NCBI RefSeq assembly: GCF_030403435.1
Contig: NZ_JAUEPH010000004.1
Span: forward strand, 482,759 to 546,758
Source: Algoriphagus sediminis
GTDB lineage: Bacteria > Bacteroidota > Bacteroidia > Cytophagales > Cyclobacteriaceae
DNA length: 64,000 nucleotides
Direction of reading: 5' to 3'
Part shown: piece by piece, positions 28,661 to 38,399 of the stretch
Layout of the letters: the number at the start of each line of letters is the position of its first letter
Position numbering within the stretch: position 1 is the first letter of the stretch
Notes under the pieces: generated by a model
Told to the model about the DNA's origin: nothing
Database searches by the model: none
What the model saw: the letters and a program-made list of their open reading frames with translations, nothing else
Program-made: the position numbers and the translations under genes

Positions 28661-29210
28661 TGAATCTCTATTCCTTTTTCTAAACGGAATTAGAGCTGAT
28701 TGGATGGACCCCGTAATGTTTCAGTTGACTCAAACCGTCACCTGGCTTCCATTTTATGCTATTTTGATTTTCTTCATTTATCGTCAGGATCCTAAGAATA
28801 GTTGGTGGGTATTTGCTGGGGTAGCCTTTTCAATTTTACTCTCAGACCAATTGACAAGTGGTCTGATGAAGCCGTTTTTTGAGAGACTTAGACCATGTCA
28901 TGATGAACGATGGGAAGGGCAAATCCACAACTATGGGCGTTGTGGAGGACTCTATGGATTCGTCTCTAGTCATGCCGCAAACACTTTTGCGGTAGCTACT
29001 TTTCTCAATCTGAAAATGAAAGGAAAGCTCAGGTATCTGCCATGGCTCTTTCTATGGGCCCTAGTTGTATCCTATACCCGAATTTATTTGGGAGTTCATT
29101 ACCCTTTTGATGTGTTATTGGGGGCATCCATTGGAGCCACCATTGGTTTTATCGTCTGGTTTCTAATTGTTTTTATCCGCAGGGAAATTTTGAAACAAGT
29201 ATTAAGATGA
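28635..29210 (+). CDS. PAP2 family membrane phosphatase
   Basis: Multi-span phosphatase of the type-2 phosphatidic acid phosphatase superfamily, acting on lipid phosphates or undecaprenyl pyrophosphate in the inner membrane. The three signature blocks are seen: KPFFERLRP, FVSSHAAN (SSH in place of the common SGH) and RIYLGVHYPFDVLLG. The 191-residue protein has about five to six membrane spans. It overlaps hemF by 26 nt and the next gene by 4 nt, so it is in the same transcript. Confidence 0.93.
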   Translation: MIEQLKNIDESLFLFLNGIRADWMDPVMFQLTQTVTWLPFYAILIFFIYRQDPKNSWWVFAGVAFSILLSDQLTSGLMKPFFERLRPCHDERWEGQIHNYGRCGGLYGFVSSHAANTFAVATFLNLKMKGKLRYLPWLFLWALVVSYTRIYLGVHYPFDVLLGASIGATIGFIVWFLIVFIRREILKQVLR

Positions 29211-30661
29211 AAGCCTATTTCTATTTTTTTATTTCGGTTTTCTTTGGGCTTAACACACTTTTGACGCCAACCATTCTTTATGCTCAGGATACTCATCATT
29301 GGAGCCAGCAGTTTGGGACCAGAGCAGCTTTGCTCGGTGGAGCAGTACTTACCGATACTTTGGATAATGCAGGAGTATATTACAACCCCGGAAATTTAGC
29401 CTTTCTCGACACTAGTTCTATTTCCATCAATGCCAACCTTTATGGTCTTGAAAATATAACCATTGAAAATGCTTTGGGTGAAAGGGAAGATTTTCGCGGC
29501 TTGCAATTTAATACGATACCTCTCTTAATAAGTGGTACGATTAGGAATAAAAGTCCTTGGAATTTAAGCTATGCCCTGATCACCCCTGTAAGTTTTCAAT
29601 TTAATGGAGTGGCCCGATTGGAGCGTGATTTTGACCTTATCGATGATCAGGAAAGTCCAGGACTTGAAGAGCTAGTATCAGAAACATCACTCACCACCTC
29701 TGTTCAAGAAACCACTGTAATCTTGGGAATAGGCAGAAAAATAAAACCTAATCTTGGTTTTGGGATCAGTTTATTGAATACTTACCGTTCCGTAAATTTC
29801 AACTACAGGTTCAATGCAAAGACTTTTAGCAATACAGAGAATGAATTTCTTGTCTCCCGAGCACAAAATGAAATTGTAAACTACTGGGCTTTACGAACCG
29901 CCTTAAAGATTGGGCTGAATTATCAAAAAGAAGGCTGGGGTTTGGCAGCTGCGGTACAATCTCCAGGAATAGACTGGATGGGATCAGGCACAGTGGCAGA
30001 AGACATCACGATCACAAACCTTATAGTTAGGGAAGGTGGAGACAGAATCACTGCTTTCGGATCAGATCGACAGGAAAAATTAAAAACAACCTATAAATCC
30101 CCTTTCCAAATTAGTATTGGAGCACATAAAAAATTCCATAGAAGTATACTGAGTATCAACCTCACACAGTTCGGCCAAATAAACCCATACAGGGTGATTA
30201 GTGTAGAACCTAATGAATTTTTTAGGCCCACATTTCCAGAACTTGAAGGCCAGGGATCACAAGACTATCTAAATGTAGAAACGGCCATGAAACCCGTAAC
30301 AAATGTAGCCATAGGCTACGAAGGTTTTATTGGTCAATCCTTTAAACTTTTGGGAAGCTTCCGAACTGACTTCTCTTACTTTGATTCAAGTCCGGTAAGA
30401 GGCGAACAAATAGTTACTGAAATAACCCAATGGGATATTTTTCATGTCAGTGCCGGGACCGTTTGGGAAAAAGAAAGAAGTAGCCTAACTCTTGGTCTAG
30501 TATACAGCTTTGGGTCCACTGATGACTATATTCAGGAAAATAGCTTCTCGAATTCTAATCCTAATCCACCTCTAGAAGGAGCATTAGCTATTACCAGAGC
30601 AGGGTACTCAAATTTCGGGCTTCTTATTGGATATTCTTTCAGGTTTCAGAAGTTCAATTAG
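29207..30661 (+). CDS. Outer-membrane beta-barrel protein, FadL/OmpP1-like
   Basis: A 484-residue exported protein. The signal peptide ends in LYAQ, and the mature part opens with ALLGGAVLTDTLDNAGVYYNPGN, the pattern of the N-terminal region of FadL/OmpP1-type barrels (a turn followed by a YNPG block). Alternating hydrophobic strands run to a C-terminal YSFRF, a usual end for barrels. Transport of hydrophobic compounds is possible but not shown. It overlaps the PAP2 gene by an ATGA. Confidence 0.72.
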   Translation: MKAYFYFFISVFFGLNTLLTPTILYAQDTHHWSQQFGTRAALLGGAVLTDTLDNAGVYYNPGNLAFLDTSSISINANLYGLENITIENALGEREDFRGLQFNTIPLLISGTIRNKSPWNLSYALITPVSFQFNGVARLERDFDLIDDQESPGLEELVSETSLTTSVQETTVILGIGRKIKPNLGFGISLLNTYRSVNFNYRFNAKTFSNTENEFLVSRAQNEIVNYWALRTALKIGLNYQKEGWGLAAAVQSPGIDWMGSGTVAEDITITNLIVREGGDRITAFGSDRQEKLKTTYKSPFQISIGAHKKFHRSILSINLTQFGQINPYRVISVEPNEFFRPTFPELEGQGSQDYLNVETAMKPVTNVAIGYEGFIGQSFKLLGSFRTDFSYFDSSPVRGEQIVTEITQWDIFHVSAGTVWEKERSSLTLGLVYSFGSTDDYIQENSFSNSNPNPPLEGALAITRAGYSNFGLLIGYSFRFQKFN

Positions 30662-30727
30662 AGGAGCATACTACGCTTATATATATAATTTTTTTATATT
30701 CCGTGGTAAATTTTTAATAATTGCCCT

Positions 30728-31894
30728 ATGAGAAAACTTCTACTGTTATGGTTATTTTTTCTTGCAACTGCTTTCCTAAAGCTTGAAGCTCAGGTTCAAA
30801 AAATTAACCTTAATATCATTCAAAGAGAGATTAACGGTGGCCTCCCAATACCCGCTGAGGAACAATTCACCGTCACTGGAGCAGTTCCAGAAAAAATTGA
30901 GATGGTTAAACTGACACTTTTTCCTTCTAAAAAATCTTCGAAAAATTCTTACAACTATTTCTGGAAGGCTCCTTTTGGATATAAGGATGAAGAATTTCAG
31001 GTTTTTGTGGAAGAACCTTTAAGATCTAATGACGCCTATGAGCTAGAGTTTAGGTTTTATCAGAGGGCCGGAAAGGAAGAGGTGGAAGAAATGGGAAATC
31101 TCGTGTTCCAAAATATAAAAACTTACCTTAGTACCATTACGACAGTGAAAAAAGGAGGGGTTCAGTTCTCTGAGAGTATCCCAAATATTATGTCCAGAAT
31201 GCAGAGCATTGTAGAAGCAGGTGCATTTTATTTTGAATTGCCAAATGGCCAACCTTTTCCGGGTTTTAGTGATCTAACTCGAACTAAACTTGAGCAGCAC
31301 AAGGATCTAAAAATGGGGAAAGCCAAATTTAATGCAACTGGGTTGAGCGAAAATGACAATGCCAGAGCTGTCTTTGCTGCAAATTACCTGGATGAGGTTT
31401 ATGCAATCATCGAATCAGAATTAAAGCAATACTTCAGCCCAAACATGTTGGTGATGGTAGATGAAATGATTTTCAAAAACTACAAAACTGAAAACCGACC
31501 CAATGTAATCCCCTTGAATTTAGGGTATGGAGCTATTTCATTGAATCAAAACATCCCTGAACAGGAATTTGTAGCCAGTCCTTATGTAGGAATCTCTTTT
31601 CCTCTAGGAAATAGAGTGTTCACTAAATTTATGAGCAATCTTTCGATTTCCTCTGGAGTCTTTATAAGAGGTAATATGGAAAATGCTTTGGGAGAAAGAG
31701 TTTCTGGTCCTATTGTAGACAGGCCGATTTATATTGGTCTGGGTTATAGTTTTTTTAGAGTAATCCGATTAAACGCCGGTGGTACGTTTACTACAACCGA
31801 GAAACTAGATGGTTCCAGCCTCAATGGGTTTAACCCATTTATTGGAGTTAGTGCGGAGTTTAATATTTGGTTGGGATTTGGAAAAAAGAGATAA
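30728..31894 (+). CDS. Secreted protein, probably envelope-associated, unknown function
   Basis: A 388-residue exported protein with a signal peptide (MRKLLLLWLFF to LEAQ). The first half looks globular (predicted beta-rich region with ITGAVPEKIEMVKLTLFPS pattern and a helix near LDEVYAIIESELKQYF); the second half shows repeated amphipathic strands ending in SAEFNIWLGFGKK and could form a small barrel. I do not recognise the family. It ends one base before the OmpA-type gene, so the two products probably work together. Confidence 0.68.
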   Translation: MRKLLLLWLFFLATAFLKLEAQVQKINLNIIQREINGGLPIPAEEQFTVTGAVPEKIEMVKLTLFPSKKSSKNSYNYFWKAPFGYKDEEFQVFVEEPLRSNDAYELEFRFYQRAGKEEVEEMGNLVFQNIKTYLSTITTVKKGGVQFSESIPNIMSRMQSIVEAGAFYFELPNGQPFPGFSDLTRTKLEQHKDLKMGKAKFNATGLSENDNARAVFAANYLDEVYAIIESELKQYFSPNMLVMVDEMIFKNYKTENRPNVIPLNLGYGAISLNQNIPEQEFVASPYVGISFPLGNRVFTKFMSNLSISSGVFIRGNMENALGERVSGPIVDRPIYIGLGYSFFRVIRLNAGGTFTTTEKLDGSSLNGFNPFIGVSAEFNIWLGFGKKR

Positions 31895-31895
31895 A

Positions 31896-34262
31896 ATGAA
31901 ACGATTAGTAGCAATTATCTTTCTCTCCGTAATCTGCACAACTGCATCTGCACAACTTTATGGAAATAAATGGAGGTTCGGTGTAAGTACAGGAGTAACA
32001 AATTATTTCGGAGACATTCGACCTTTAAAAGTGAATAATTTCGGGAATTTTACCCGACTTTATAAAAGGTATGATACCTATTCAGAACAGCTTTCCTATC
32101 AGATTTCTATGGAATATGCTCTGGGTAAATCTGTAGGGCTGATGCTCACTGTAGGTACTTATCAATTTGGTGCAGGAGACCGTTTTGTCCAAAATGATGG
32201 AAACCTTTTTGTGGAAGGTTTGAACTTTGAAAGAGCGCTTAACTTCCAAACTGACATTTATGATACCGGACTATCATTTGTTTTTAAACCTGACAATGAT
32301 TGGCTACTAGGTGGAAAATCAATAATTGCCCCCTATTTTACCCTTGGATTTGGTGTCCAAAACTTTGATGTAAATGGAGATCTGCTGGACGAGAACGGCA
32401 ATCGCTATGATTATACGAATATGAACACCATCCCCGATGGGACTTTTGAAACCAACTTAAGGGATTTAAGAACTGAAGATCACGATGGATATAGGCAAAC
32501 TACACTTTATGCCAATCTTGGTTTGGGTTTCAGAATAAGGTTGAGCAGAAGCTTGGAGATTTTTGCTCAAACAGATTTTAAAAGGGCTGGCACAGATTAT
32601 CTGGATGATATTTCAGGACAGTACAGAACAAGTTATGACAATGATTTCCAAGCCTATGCAGCAAAACCTGGAACTAACGTAGTGACGCCAGAAAATCCAT
32701 GGAGAGGATTTGAAAATCAAAGAGTGGATTGGTATATATATCACGGGATTGGAATCAAATTTAGCTTTGGGGCCAATAAAGAAACCTTTAATCCCCCGGT
32801 AGTTACCCAGAGATATACCTATGAACCATCTGAAAGTGACCTTCTAAAGCTCGAAAACCAAAGGCTGCAATTGGAACCGAAAGAGCCTGACCAGACAAAT
32901 TATATCACTGTAATTCAGCTACCTGAAAAAAGAGCTTTATTAGATTCAGCAAGACAAATTTCAAGAACAGAACTCGATTCTGCCCAGATGGTCGAGCTCG
33001 AGGTGCTAAGGGATTCAGTTCAATTGGATTCAGCATCCTTGGCAAGAAGTCTCATTGAATTAAATAATGAGTCTGAAGATTTTGATGAAATCAGAAGGCT
33101 CGCTGAATCAGATGGCACTACTTCTGTTGAAGTAAGAAATACCCGCCTTCAAAGCATTGCAAATCAGCAGGCAAGTTTACAAACCCGTATAGATTCACTG
33201 GAAAGTCTCCAATCTGGTAATCAATTCACTCTTGATTCCATAAATCAAACACTTTCATTTCAATCTGCAATGGCCAGCCAAGATACTACATCCATGGCCG
33301 AGGAGTTTAACGAAATTCTAATTTACCCGGGCCAAGTGACCAGAGTACTCTATAGTCAGGAACAGGCTACTCAGGTAAATCTAGACTCTGCTCAGGCAGT
33401 ATCAAATTACGAATCAAGAACTGATATGATGAGTAGGGAACAGTTCGACGAAGAATTGGAAAAATTCAGAGAAGATATGCTTCAAGCTCAGGCTACCAGA
33501 GATTCTGCCATGATGATGGCCTTTGCTGCTAAGCTTGAAAGTCAACCTTTAGCTGAAAGTACTGCAGAAACAGAACCCCAAGAAATCGTGCTCACCCAGG
33601 AAGGAATCGATGAGGAAACGAGGAAGAAAATTGAAAAGAATAATGAGAAGGCAAGAAAGGCTGAAGAAAAGGCTGCGAGGCGGCAGGAGAAACTCGATGA
33701 GAAAAACAATGAGCTTTTGAAAGATGCCCTACTCGTCGGTGGTACTGCAGCAGCTACTGCGGCCATAACAAGTGGAGGAAATGATAAAGCTCCTGCGGAC
33801 AGCACTCTTTATCAACCTGACTCACTTTTACTAGCTAGAATCGAACAAGATTCGCTATTAATTGATAGCCTCAGGAATGTGCCACGTGTAGTGGACACTG
33901 TTCTTATTGAGAAGACAAATCCTCTACTATTGAAAAGTAGTAAAGTCGAGATTTATTTTGGGATAAATGAAACCACTCTCTCTGAGGAGGAGAAACAAAA
34001 GCTTGAACCAATCGCAACTTATCTCGCAGAAAACCCTGATAGCAAGCTCGAGTTGATTGGATTTGCTGATAATACAGGTACATTTGAATACAATCTAATG
34101 ATCAGTAACCAAAGAGTGGAAGCTGTTTACCGATTCCTTAATCAAGAGTTTGGAATTGAAACGGACCGTATGGTAAAAGAAGTAGGAGGATTAATTATGA
34201 GGGGTTCCAAGCAATCTATGGGGCAAGATCGAAGGGTAGAAATTAGACTTTATCAGGAATAA
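31896..34262 (+). CDS. OmpA-family protein with N-terminal barrel and very long linker
   Basis: Outer-membrane protein that anchors the envelope to peptidoglycan. The ATG at 31896 gives a signal peptide (MKRLVAIIFLSV to ASAQ). Residues about 22-300 form an outer-membrane barrel of the DUF6089/opacity type. A linker of nearly 390 residues follows, rich in Ser, Asp, Gln and Glu with recurring LDSA-type and RDS-type heptads, then a basic coiled coil at about 575-613 (KKIEKNNEKARKAEEK). The OmpA C-terminal domain starts near residue 684 (VEIYFGINETTLSEEE) and includes LELIGFADNTGTFEYN and ISNQRVEAVYRFL. The usual linker in this family is far shorter. It is the second gene of a pair with the preceding secreted protein. 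Confidence 0.88.
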   Translation: MKRLVAIIFLSVICTTASAQLYGNKWRFGVSTGVTNYFGDIRPLKVNNFGNFTRLYKRYDTYSEQLSYQISMEYALGKSVGLMLTVGTYQFGAGDRFVQNDGNLFVEGLNFERALNFQTDIYDTGLSFVFKPDNDWLLGGKSIIAPYFTLGFGVQNFDVNGDLLDENGNRYDYTNMNTIPDGTFETNLRDLRTEDHDGYRQTTLYANLGLGFRIRLSRSLEIFAQTDFKRAGTDYLDDISGQYRTSYDNDFQAYAAKPGTNVVTPENPWRGFENQRVDWYIYHGIGIKFSFGANKETFNPPVVTQRYTYEPSESDLLKLENQRLQLEPKEPDQTNYITVIQLPEKRALLDSARQISRTELDSAQMVELEVLRDSVQLDSASLARSLIELNNESEDFDEIRRLAESDGTTSVEVRNTRLQSIANQQASLQTRIDSLESLQSGNQFTLDSINQTLSFQSAMASQDTTSMAEEFNEILIYPGQVTRVLYSQEQATQVNLDSAQAVSNYESRTDMMSREQFDEELEKFREDMLQAQATRDSAMMMAFAAKLESQPLAESTAETEPQEIVLTQEGIDEETRKKIEKNNEKARKAEEKAARRQEKLDEKNNELLKDALLVGGTAAATAAITSGGNDKAPADSTLYQPDSLLLARIEQDSLLIDSLRNVPRVVDTVLIEKTNPLLLKSSKVEIYFGINETTLSEEEKQKLEPIATYLAENPDSKLELIGFADNTGTFEYNLMISNQRVEAVYRFLNQEFGIETDRMVKEVGGLIMRGSKQSMGQDRRVEIRLYQE

Positions 34263-34265
34263 AAA

Positions 34266-35285
34266 ATGAAAGCAAAAGAATTAATTCTAGCACTAAGTGT
34301 ATTTTTAGTGTTATGGTCTTGTACTTCAAATGAAGAAGTAAGTCAAACTGAACCAAACAGGCAAGAGTATCTTACTTCTTGGAATGAAGGTCCTGCTAAG
34401 CAATCGATTGTTGATTTTGTAGAAGCCGTAACCACAGAAGGGAGCCCCGAATATGTGTCGCCTGAAGACAGGATTGCTACATTCGATAACGATGGAAATC
34501 TTTGGTCAGAGCAGCCCTTCTACTTTCAGCTCCAGTTTGGTCTGGATCAAGTGAAAAAAATGGCTGGTGATCATCCTGAGTGGATGCAAGATGAAACTTT
34601 GAAGGCCGCTGCTGAAGGTGATTTAGAAAAAGTGCTTTCTGCGGGAGAAGAAGGATTGCTTAAAATTATTGGGGCTTCCCACTCAGGAATGACCGCAGAG
34701 GAGTTTGCACTTTCTGTTAATTCGTGGATAAATTCGGCCAGACATCCTAAAACAGGGCTTTTATATAAAGAGATGGTTTATCAGCCTATGCTTGAGGTTT
34801 TGGAATATCTTAGAGCCCATGATTTCAAAACGTTCATTGTTTCCGGTGGAGGTATTGATTTTATGCGCCCCTGGACTAATGAAGTATACGGGATTCCTCC
34901 TGAGCAGGTGGTTGGTAGTTCTCTAAAAGCTGAATTCAAGGAGGTTGATGGGAAATATGTGATTATGAAGGTACCCGAACTTAATTTTATTGATGACAAA
35001 GCAGGTAAACCAGTGGGAATTCATCAGCATATTGGAAAGCGACCAATTGCCGCATTCGGAAATTCGGATGGAGATTTACAAATGTTACAATATTCTTCGG
35101 GTACAAATGGAAGATCATTCCAAATGTATATCCACCACACAGATTCTGTGAGGGAATGGGCATATGATAGAGAATCTCATATCGGTCAGCTTGATAAGGG
35201 TTTAGATGAAGCCAAGGAAAAGGGATGGACAGTGGTGGACATGTCAAAAGATTGGAAAGTGATATACCCATCTGAAATGAAATAA
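34266..35285 (+). CDS. HAD-family phosphatase lipoprotein
   Basis: Exported haloacid-dehalogenase-fold phosphohydrolase. The signal ends in a lipobox-like LWSC (Cys19). Motif I is ATFDNDGNLW with nucleophile Asp74 and acid/base Asp76; motif II is FIVSGGG; motif IV/metal site is the Asp pair in AAFGNSDGD. The arrangement resembles phosphoserine-phosphatase-like HADs. Because it is exported, a periplasmic phosphomonoester is the probable substrate. It starts 3 nt after the OmpA-type gene. Confidence 0.88.
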   Translation: MKAKELILALSVFLVLWSCTSNEEVSQTEPNRQEYLTSWNEGPAKQSIVDFVEAVTTEGSPEYVSPEDRIATFDNDGNLWSEQPFYFQLQFGLDQVKKMAGDHPEWMQDETLKAAAEGDLEKVLSAGEEGLLKIIGASHSGMTAEEFALSVNSWINSARHPKTGLLYKEMVYQPMLEVLEYLRAHDFKTFIVSGGGIDFMRPWTNEVYGIPPEQVVGSSLKAEFKEVDGKYVIMKVPELNFIDDKAGKPVGIHQHIGKRPIAAFGNSDGDLQMLQYSSGTNGRSFQMYIHHTDSVREWAYDRESHIGQLDKGLDEAKEKGWTVVDMSKDWKVIYPSEMK

Positions 35286-35304
35286 GACTGTAAAACTTTC
35301 CTTT

Positions 35305-36342
35305 ATGCAAAAACTCGTAAGGCCATGGCTTTTTTTCATTTTACTCCTTTTTACATTTCAATCAATTTGCTCTGGACAGGGCGGCCAAAAAGTATTTAAT
35401 GAAACTCATAACCGCTACTTTGACAGCCTAAAAAAGGCCGATTATCCCTATGCACTACCAATTTTAGGAAAGGGAGCATACAAGCGAGGTTATGATTTGC
35501 CCTATGCCTACGGTCTGAGTGCCATTTATTTTACCCAAAGGCAGGAAATTAATATAACTAGTACTCAGGTAGGGCTCAATGGTGGTGAACTAATTGATGT
35601 GAGCCAACTGATACGTTTTGGTCCTACCATAGCCACCACAAACGCAGTAACAATAAGACCGGATATCTGGGTTTTACCCTTTTTAAATGTCTATGGAATC
35701 ATAGGCGGAGGGACTACCCAAACTGATGTAAATCTTGTAGCACCTGCAGAGTTCAGTACCTCACAAAGATTTAATGCGGAAAGTTTTGGTCTCGGTGCTA
35801 CCTTAACAGGAGCCGTAGGACCTGTGTGGATAGCCTGGGACAACAATTACAACTTTGTGGATGTGGATGTGGTGGTGGAGCCTGTGCCTGCTTTTAACAG
35901 TAGTTTGAGAGTCGGTTTGAGTTTTCCTGATTACAAAAAACCTGATAGGTCATTACAGATTTGGACAGGAACTTTTTATCAAATCATTCAAAGCGACACC
36001 AGAGGAAGTCTACCCGTCACCGAAATATTTCCAAATTTCGGAGAAGGATTGGTGTTTGACAGGCTTTATGAATGGGCCGATCAGCTTCCTCCTCCACAGC
36101 GCTTAATTGCGAGACAGATCATAGGAGAATTAGAAAAAGCCGCAGAAAATATTCCCACGGATAGTGAAATTGATTACCTGATACAGAAAGAAGTGGCAGC
36201 TCCGTTTAATTTGATATTTGGAGCTCAATATCAATTCAATAAAAACTGGATGCTACGCACTGAAATGGGAGTATTTGGGAAAAGAAGCCAGTTCCTATTG
36301 AACCTCAATTGGAGATTTCCAGGGTTTAAAAGCACCAGATAG
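35305..36342 (+). CDS. Outer-membrane protein of unknown function
   Basis: A 345-residue exported protein (signal peptide ending near CSGQ). It is rich in alternating hydrophobic residues and glycine (GIIGGGTTQTDV, WIAWDNNYNFVDVDV) and ends in FLLNLNWRFPG, consistent with a barrel of about twelve strands. One acidic helical insertion lies at about residues 255-295. No family is recognised with confidence. It follows the HAD gene by 19 nt. Confidence 0.65.
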   Translation: MQKLVRPWLFFILLLFTFQSICSGQGGQKVFNETHNRYFDSLKKADYPYALPILGKGAYKRGYDLPYAYGLSAIYFTQRQEINITSTQVGLNGGELIDVSQLIRFGPTIATTNAVTIRPDIWVLPFLNVYGIIGGGTTQTDVNLVAPAEFSTSQRFNAESFGLGATLTGAVGPVWIAWDNNYNFVDVDVVVEPVPAFNSSLRVGLSFPDYKKPDRSLQIWTGTFYQIIQSDTRGSLPVTEIFPNFGEGLVFDRLYEWADQLPPPQRLIARQIIGELEKAAENIPTDSEIDYLIQKEVAAPFNLIFGAQYQFNKNWMLRTEMGVFGKRSQFLLNLNWRFPGFKSTR

Positions 36343-36397
36343 CTTTTCATAAAAGCGTCATAATTCTAATAAAAGATGCAAAGGCGACTTTATTTGA

Positions 36398-36429
36398 TTG
36401 TTATTGATTGAAGCGATAACCTATATTTG
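36398..36429 (+). promoter_or_regulatory. Promoter of the 219-residue barrel gene
   Basis: TTG (36398-36400), 21-nt spacer, exact TAtaTTTG (36422-36429), 20 nt before the ATG at 36450. Confidence 0.6.
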
Positions 36430-36449
36430 AGAAGTTAAAAAACACTACA

Positions 36450-37109
36450 ATGAAAAAGATATTATTTTCCTTAGTACTCATTTTTGCGGCCAATGAAACA
36501 TTTGGACAAGAAGTAAGATTGAATACTTACGCCGGATATGTTTTTAAGAATAGGGTTGACTCTTATTTTTCAAATAGCTCTTATTACGACGGAACCATTC
36601 AAGATGGTTTCAGGTGGGGTGCGGGAATTGAATATCTCATCCCGCAAAAAGGTGCGGTAGAACTACAATACCTAAGGCAAGATACCAATGCTCCCACTAC
36701 TTATCGTGATGGTGGAATCCTAAATGGTGAAATCCAGTTTACTGATTTTGATTTAGCGATTAATTGGATTTTTGTAAATGGCACCAAATATTTTCCTGTA
36801 AATGAGGTTGTCGAACCATTCGCTGGAGGGGGAATAGGTATGGCGATATTTGGTCTTGACAATCCAGACAATGGACGGAGCAGCAGTGCGACCAAACTAG
36901 CATGGAATATTAAAGGTGGAAGTAATTTCTGGCTTGCGGACAATGTAGCCCTTCGCGTACAAGCCTCGCTGATGTCAGCGGTACAATCTGTTGGAGGTGG
37001 TTTTTACTTTGGTACAGGTGGTTCCGGCGCCGGATTGAGTACCTATTCTAGCATGTATCAGTTTGCTTTTGAAGGAGGAATAGTCTTTAGAATACCCCAA
37101 GGACAATAA
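36450..37109 (+). CDS. Small outer-membrane beta-barrel protein
   Basis: A 219-residue exported barrel of the OmpA-N/Omp25-like porin family. The signal peptide ends in TFGQ, strands alternate through the mature part (RWGAGIEYLIPQKGAVELQYL, PFAGGGIGMAIFGL) and the C-terminus is AFEGGIVFRI. Its own promoter and terminator make it a single-gene unit within the long run of envelope genes. Function unknown. Confidence 0.78.
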   Translation: MKKILFSLVLIFAANETFGQEVRLNTYAGYVFKNRVDSYFSNSSYYDGTIQDGFRWGAGIEYLIPQKGAVELQYLRQDTNAPTTYRDGGILNGEIQFTDFDLAINWIFVNGTKYFPVNEVVEPFAGGGIGMAIFGLDNPDNGRSSSATKLAWNIKGGSNFWLADNVALRVQASLMSAVQSVGGGFYFGTGGSGAGLSTYSSMYQFAFEGGIVFRIPQGQ

Positions 37110-37123
37110 GCTTATTTAAACTT

Positions 37124-37155
37124 AGCCCCAGTTGACTTCAACTGGGGCTTTTCTT
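37124..37155 (+). terminator. Terminator after the small barrel gene
   Basis: Stem AGCCCCAGTT/AACTGGGGCT (37124-37133 with 37140-37149), followed by TTTCTTTTT, 14 nt after the stop. Confidence 0.9.
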
Positions 37156-37199
37156 TTTCAGGCTTATAGTTTTAGCTTTAAAAGCTGTACAAAATAACT

Positions 37200-38399
37200 A
37201 TGCCGAGATTATTTTCCCTCATAGCGATATTTCTGCTTGTGAACCTGTTCGCCCTGGCTCAGGATAAGGGGCTAGAAACCGACAGTTTACGTTTAGCCAA
37301 AATCAGACATACTTCTAAAGGCTTTGTATTCACCACCTATGACGGCAATTACGAATTGCAAATAGCAGCTCGATTACAGTTTCGATTCGCCACGCCAGAT
37401 GATCAAAATCCTTTAAATTTTGATGATTTCACTAACCAGAACACCAGATTATTTAAGATTAATCGCTCAAGGCTCAAAATAGGTGGACATGCCTTTCAGC
37501 CTTGGTTAAAATATTTCCTCGAATATGAGCTCGGACAGGGAAACCTGCTTGATTTCAGGGTTATGGTTGAAAAAGTTCCTTGGCTTAAATTCAAAGCAGG
37601 GCAATGGAAGGTAGAATTTACACGAGAACGTTTCATCAGCTCAGGAAATCAACAGCTTGTAGATAGATCTTTGATCAACCGGGCATTTACTGTAGACAGA
37701 CAGCAGGGAGTAACTTTATATGGAAATATTGATGCCGGAGGAATTGCCAATTTTAACTATTGGACCGCAATTCTCACAGGTACTGGTCGAGGTGCAACAA
37801 CAAATGATGACAATAAGCTCATGTATTTCGGTAGAGTCCAATGGAACTTCCTTGGAAGAGAAGTTCCCTTTTCAGGAGGAGATTTAGATTTTTCACCGGC
37901 TAGTGGTTTGATTGCATTTGCAGCTGTAACTAACACAAGTCCATACACCAGGTTTTCTCAAGAAGGCGGTGGAGCACTCGAGGGATTCGAAGATGGACTT
38001 CCTGGACAATACACTATCAACCAATACCAAATAGAAACCGCCTTTTATCTAAGGGGCTTTTCATGGTCAAGTGAATTTCACCGAAAGCATATTATTGACA
38101 ATCTAAGCACAGGCACTACCACGCTAGGTGGGTATTACATTCAAGCGGGTCTATTCCCATTTACCATTTCAAATTTCTTCCCAAAGAAACTAGAAATTGC
38201 CTCAAGATTCGCCAGATACAGGCCAGACCTTAACATTGAGGAAAACAATCAAACAGAAGTTGCTTTTGCAGTGAATTGGTTCTTCAATGGCCACAAAAAC
38301 AAATTAACCGCAGAAATTACTAGGTTTACCTTTCAGGATCTGGAATTACCTCAAAGTGATGAGACTAGATTACGAATCCAATATGATGTTTCATTCTGA
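37200..38399 (+). CDS. Phosphate-selective-type porin (OprP/OprO family)
   Basis: Sixteen-stranded outer-membrane porin of the OprO/OprP-like family. The 399-residue product has a signal peptide (ending LALAQ), the family's first strand block (YELQIAARLQFRF), INRSRLKIGGHAF and LKFKAGQWKVEFTRERFIS, which follow the trimeric porin pattern. The C-terminus RLRIQYDVSF ends in Phe as usual for barrels. Selectivity for phosphate is a family trait in pseudomonads and is not shown here. Its stop overlaps the next start in TGATG, so both are translated together. Confidence 0.87.
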   Translation: MPRLFSLIAIFLLVNLFALAQDKGLETDSLRLAKIRHTSKGFVFTTYDGNYELQIAARLQFRFATPDDQNPLNFDDFTNQNTRLFKINRSRLKIGGHAFQPWLKYFLEYELGQGNLLDFRVMVEKVPWLKFKAGQWKVEFTRERFISSGNQQLVDRSLINRAFTVDRQQGVTLYGNIDAGGIANFNYWTAILTGTGRGATTNDDNKLMYFGRVQWNFLGREVPFSGGDLDFSPASGLIAFAAVTNTSPYTRFSQEGGGALEGFEDGLPGQYTINQYQIETAFYLRGFSWSSEFHRKHIIDNLSTGTTTLGGYYIQAGLFPFTISNFFPKKLEIASRFARYRPDLNIEENNQTEVAFAVNWFFNGHKNKLTAEITRFTFQDLELPQSDETRLRIQYDVSF

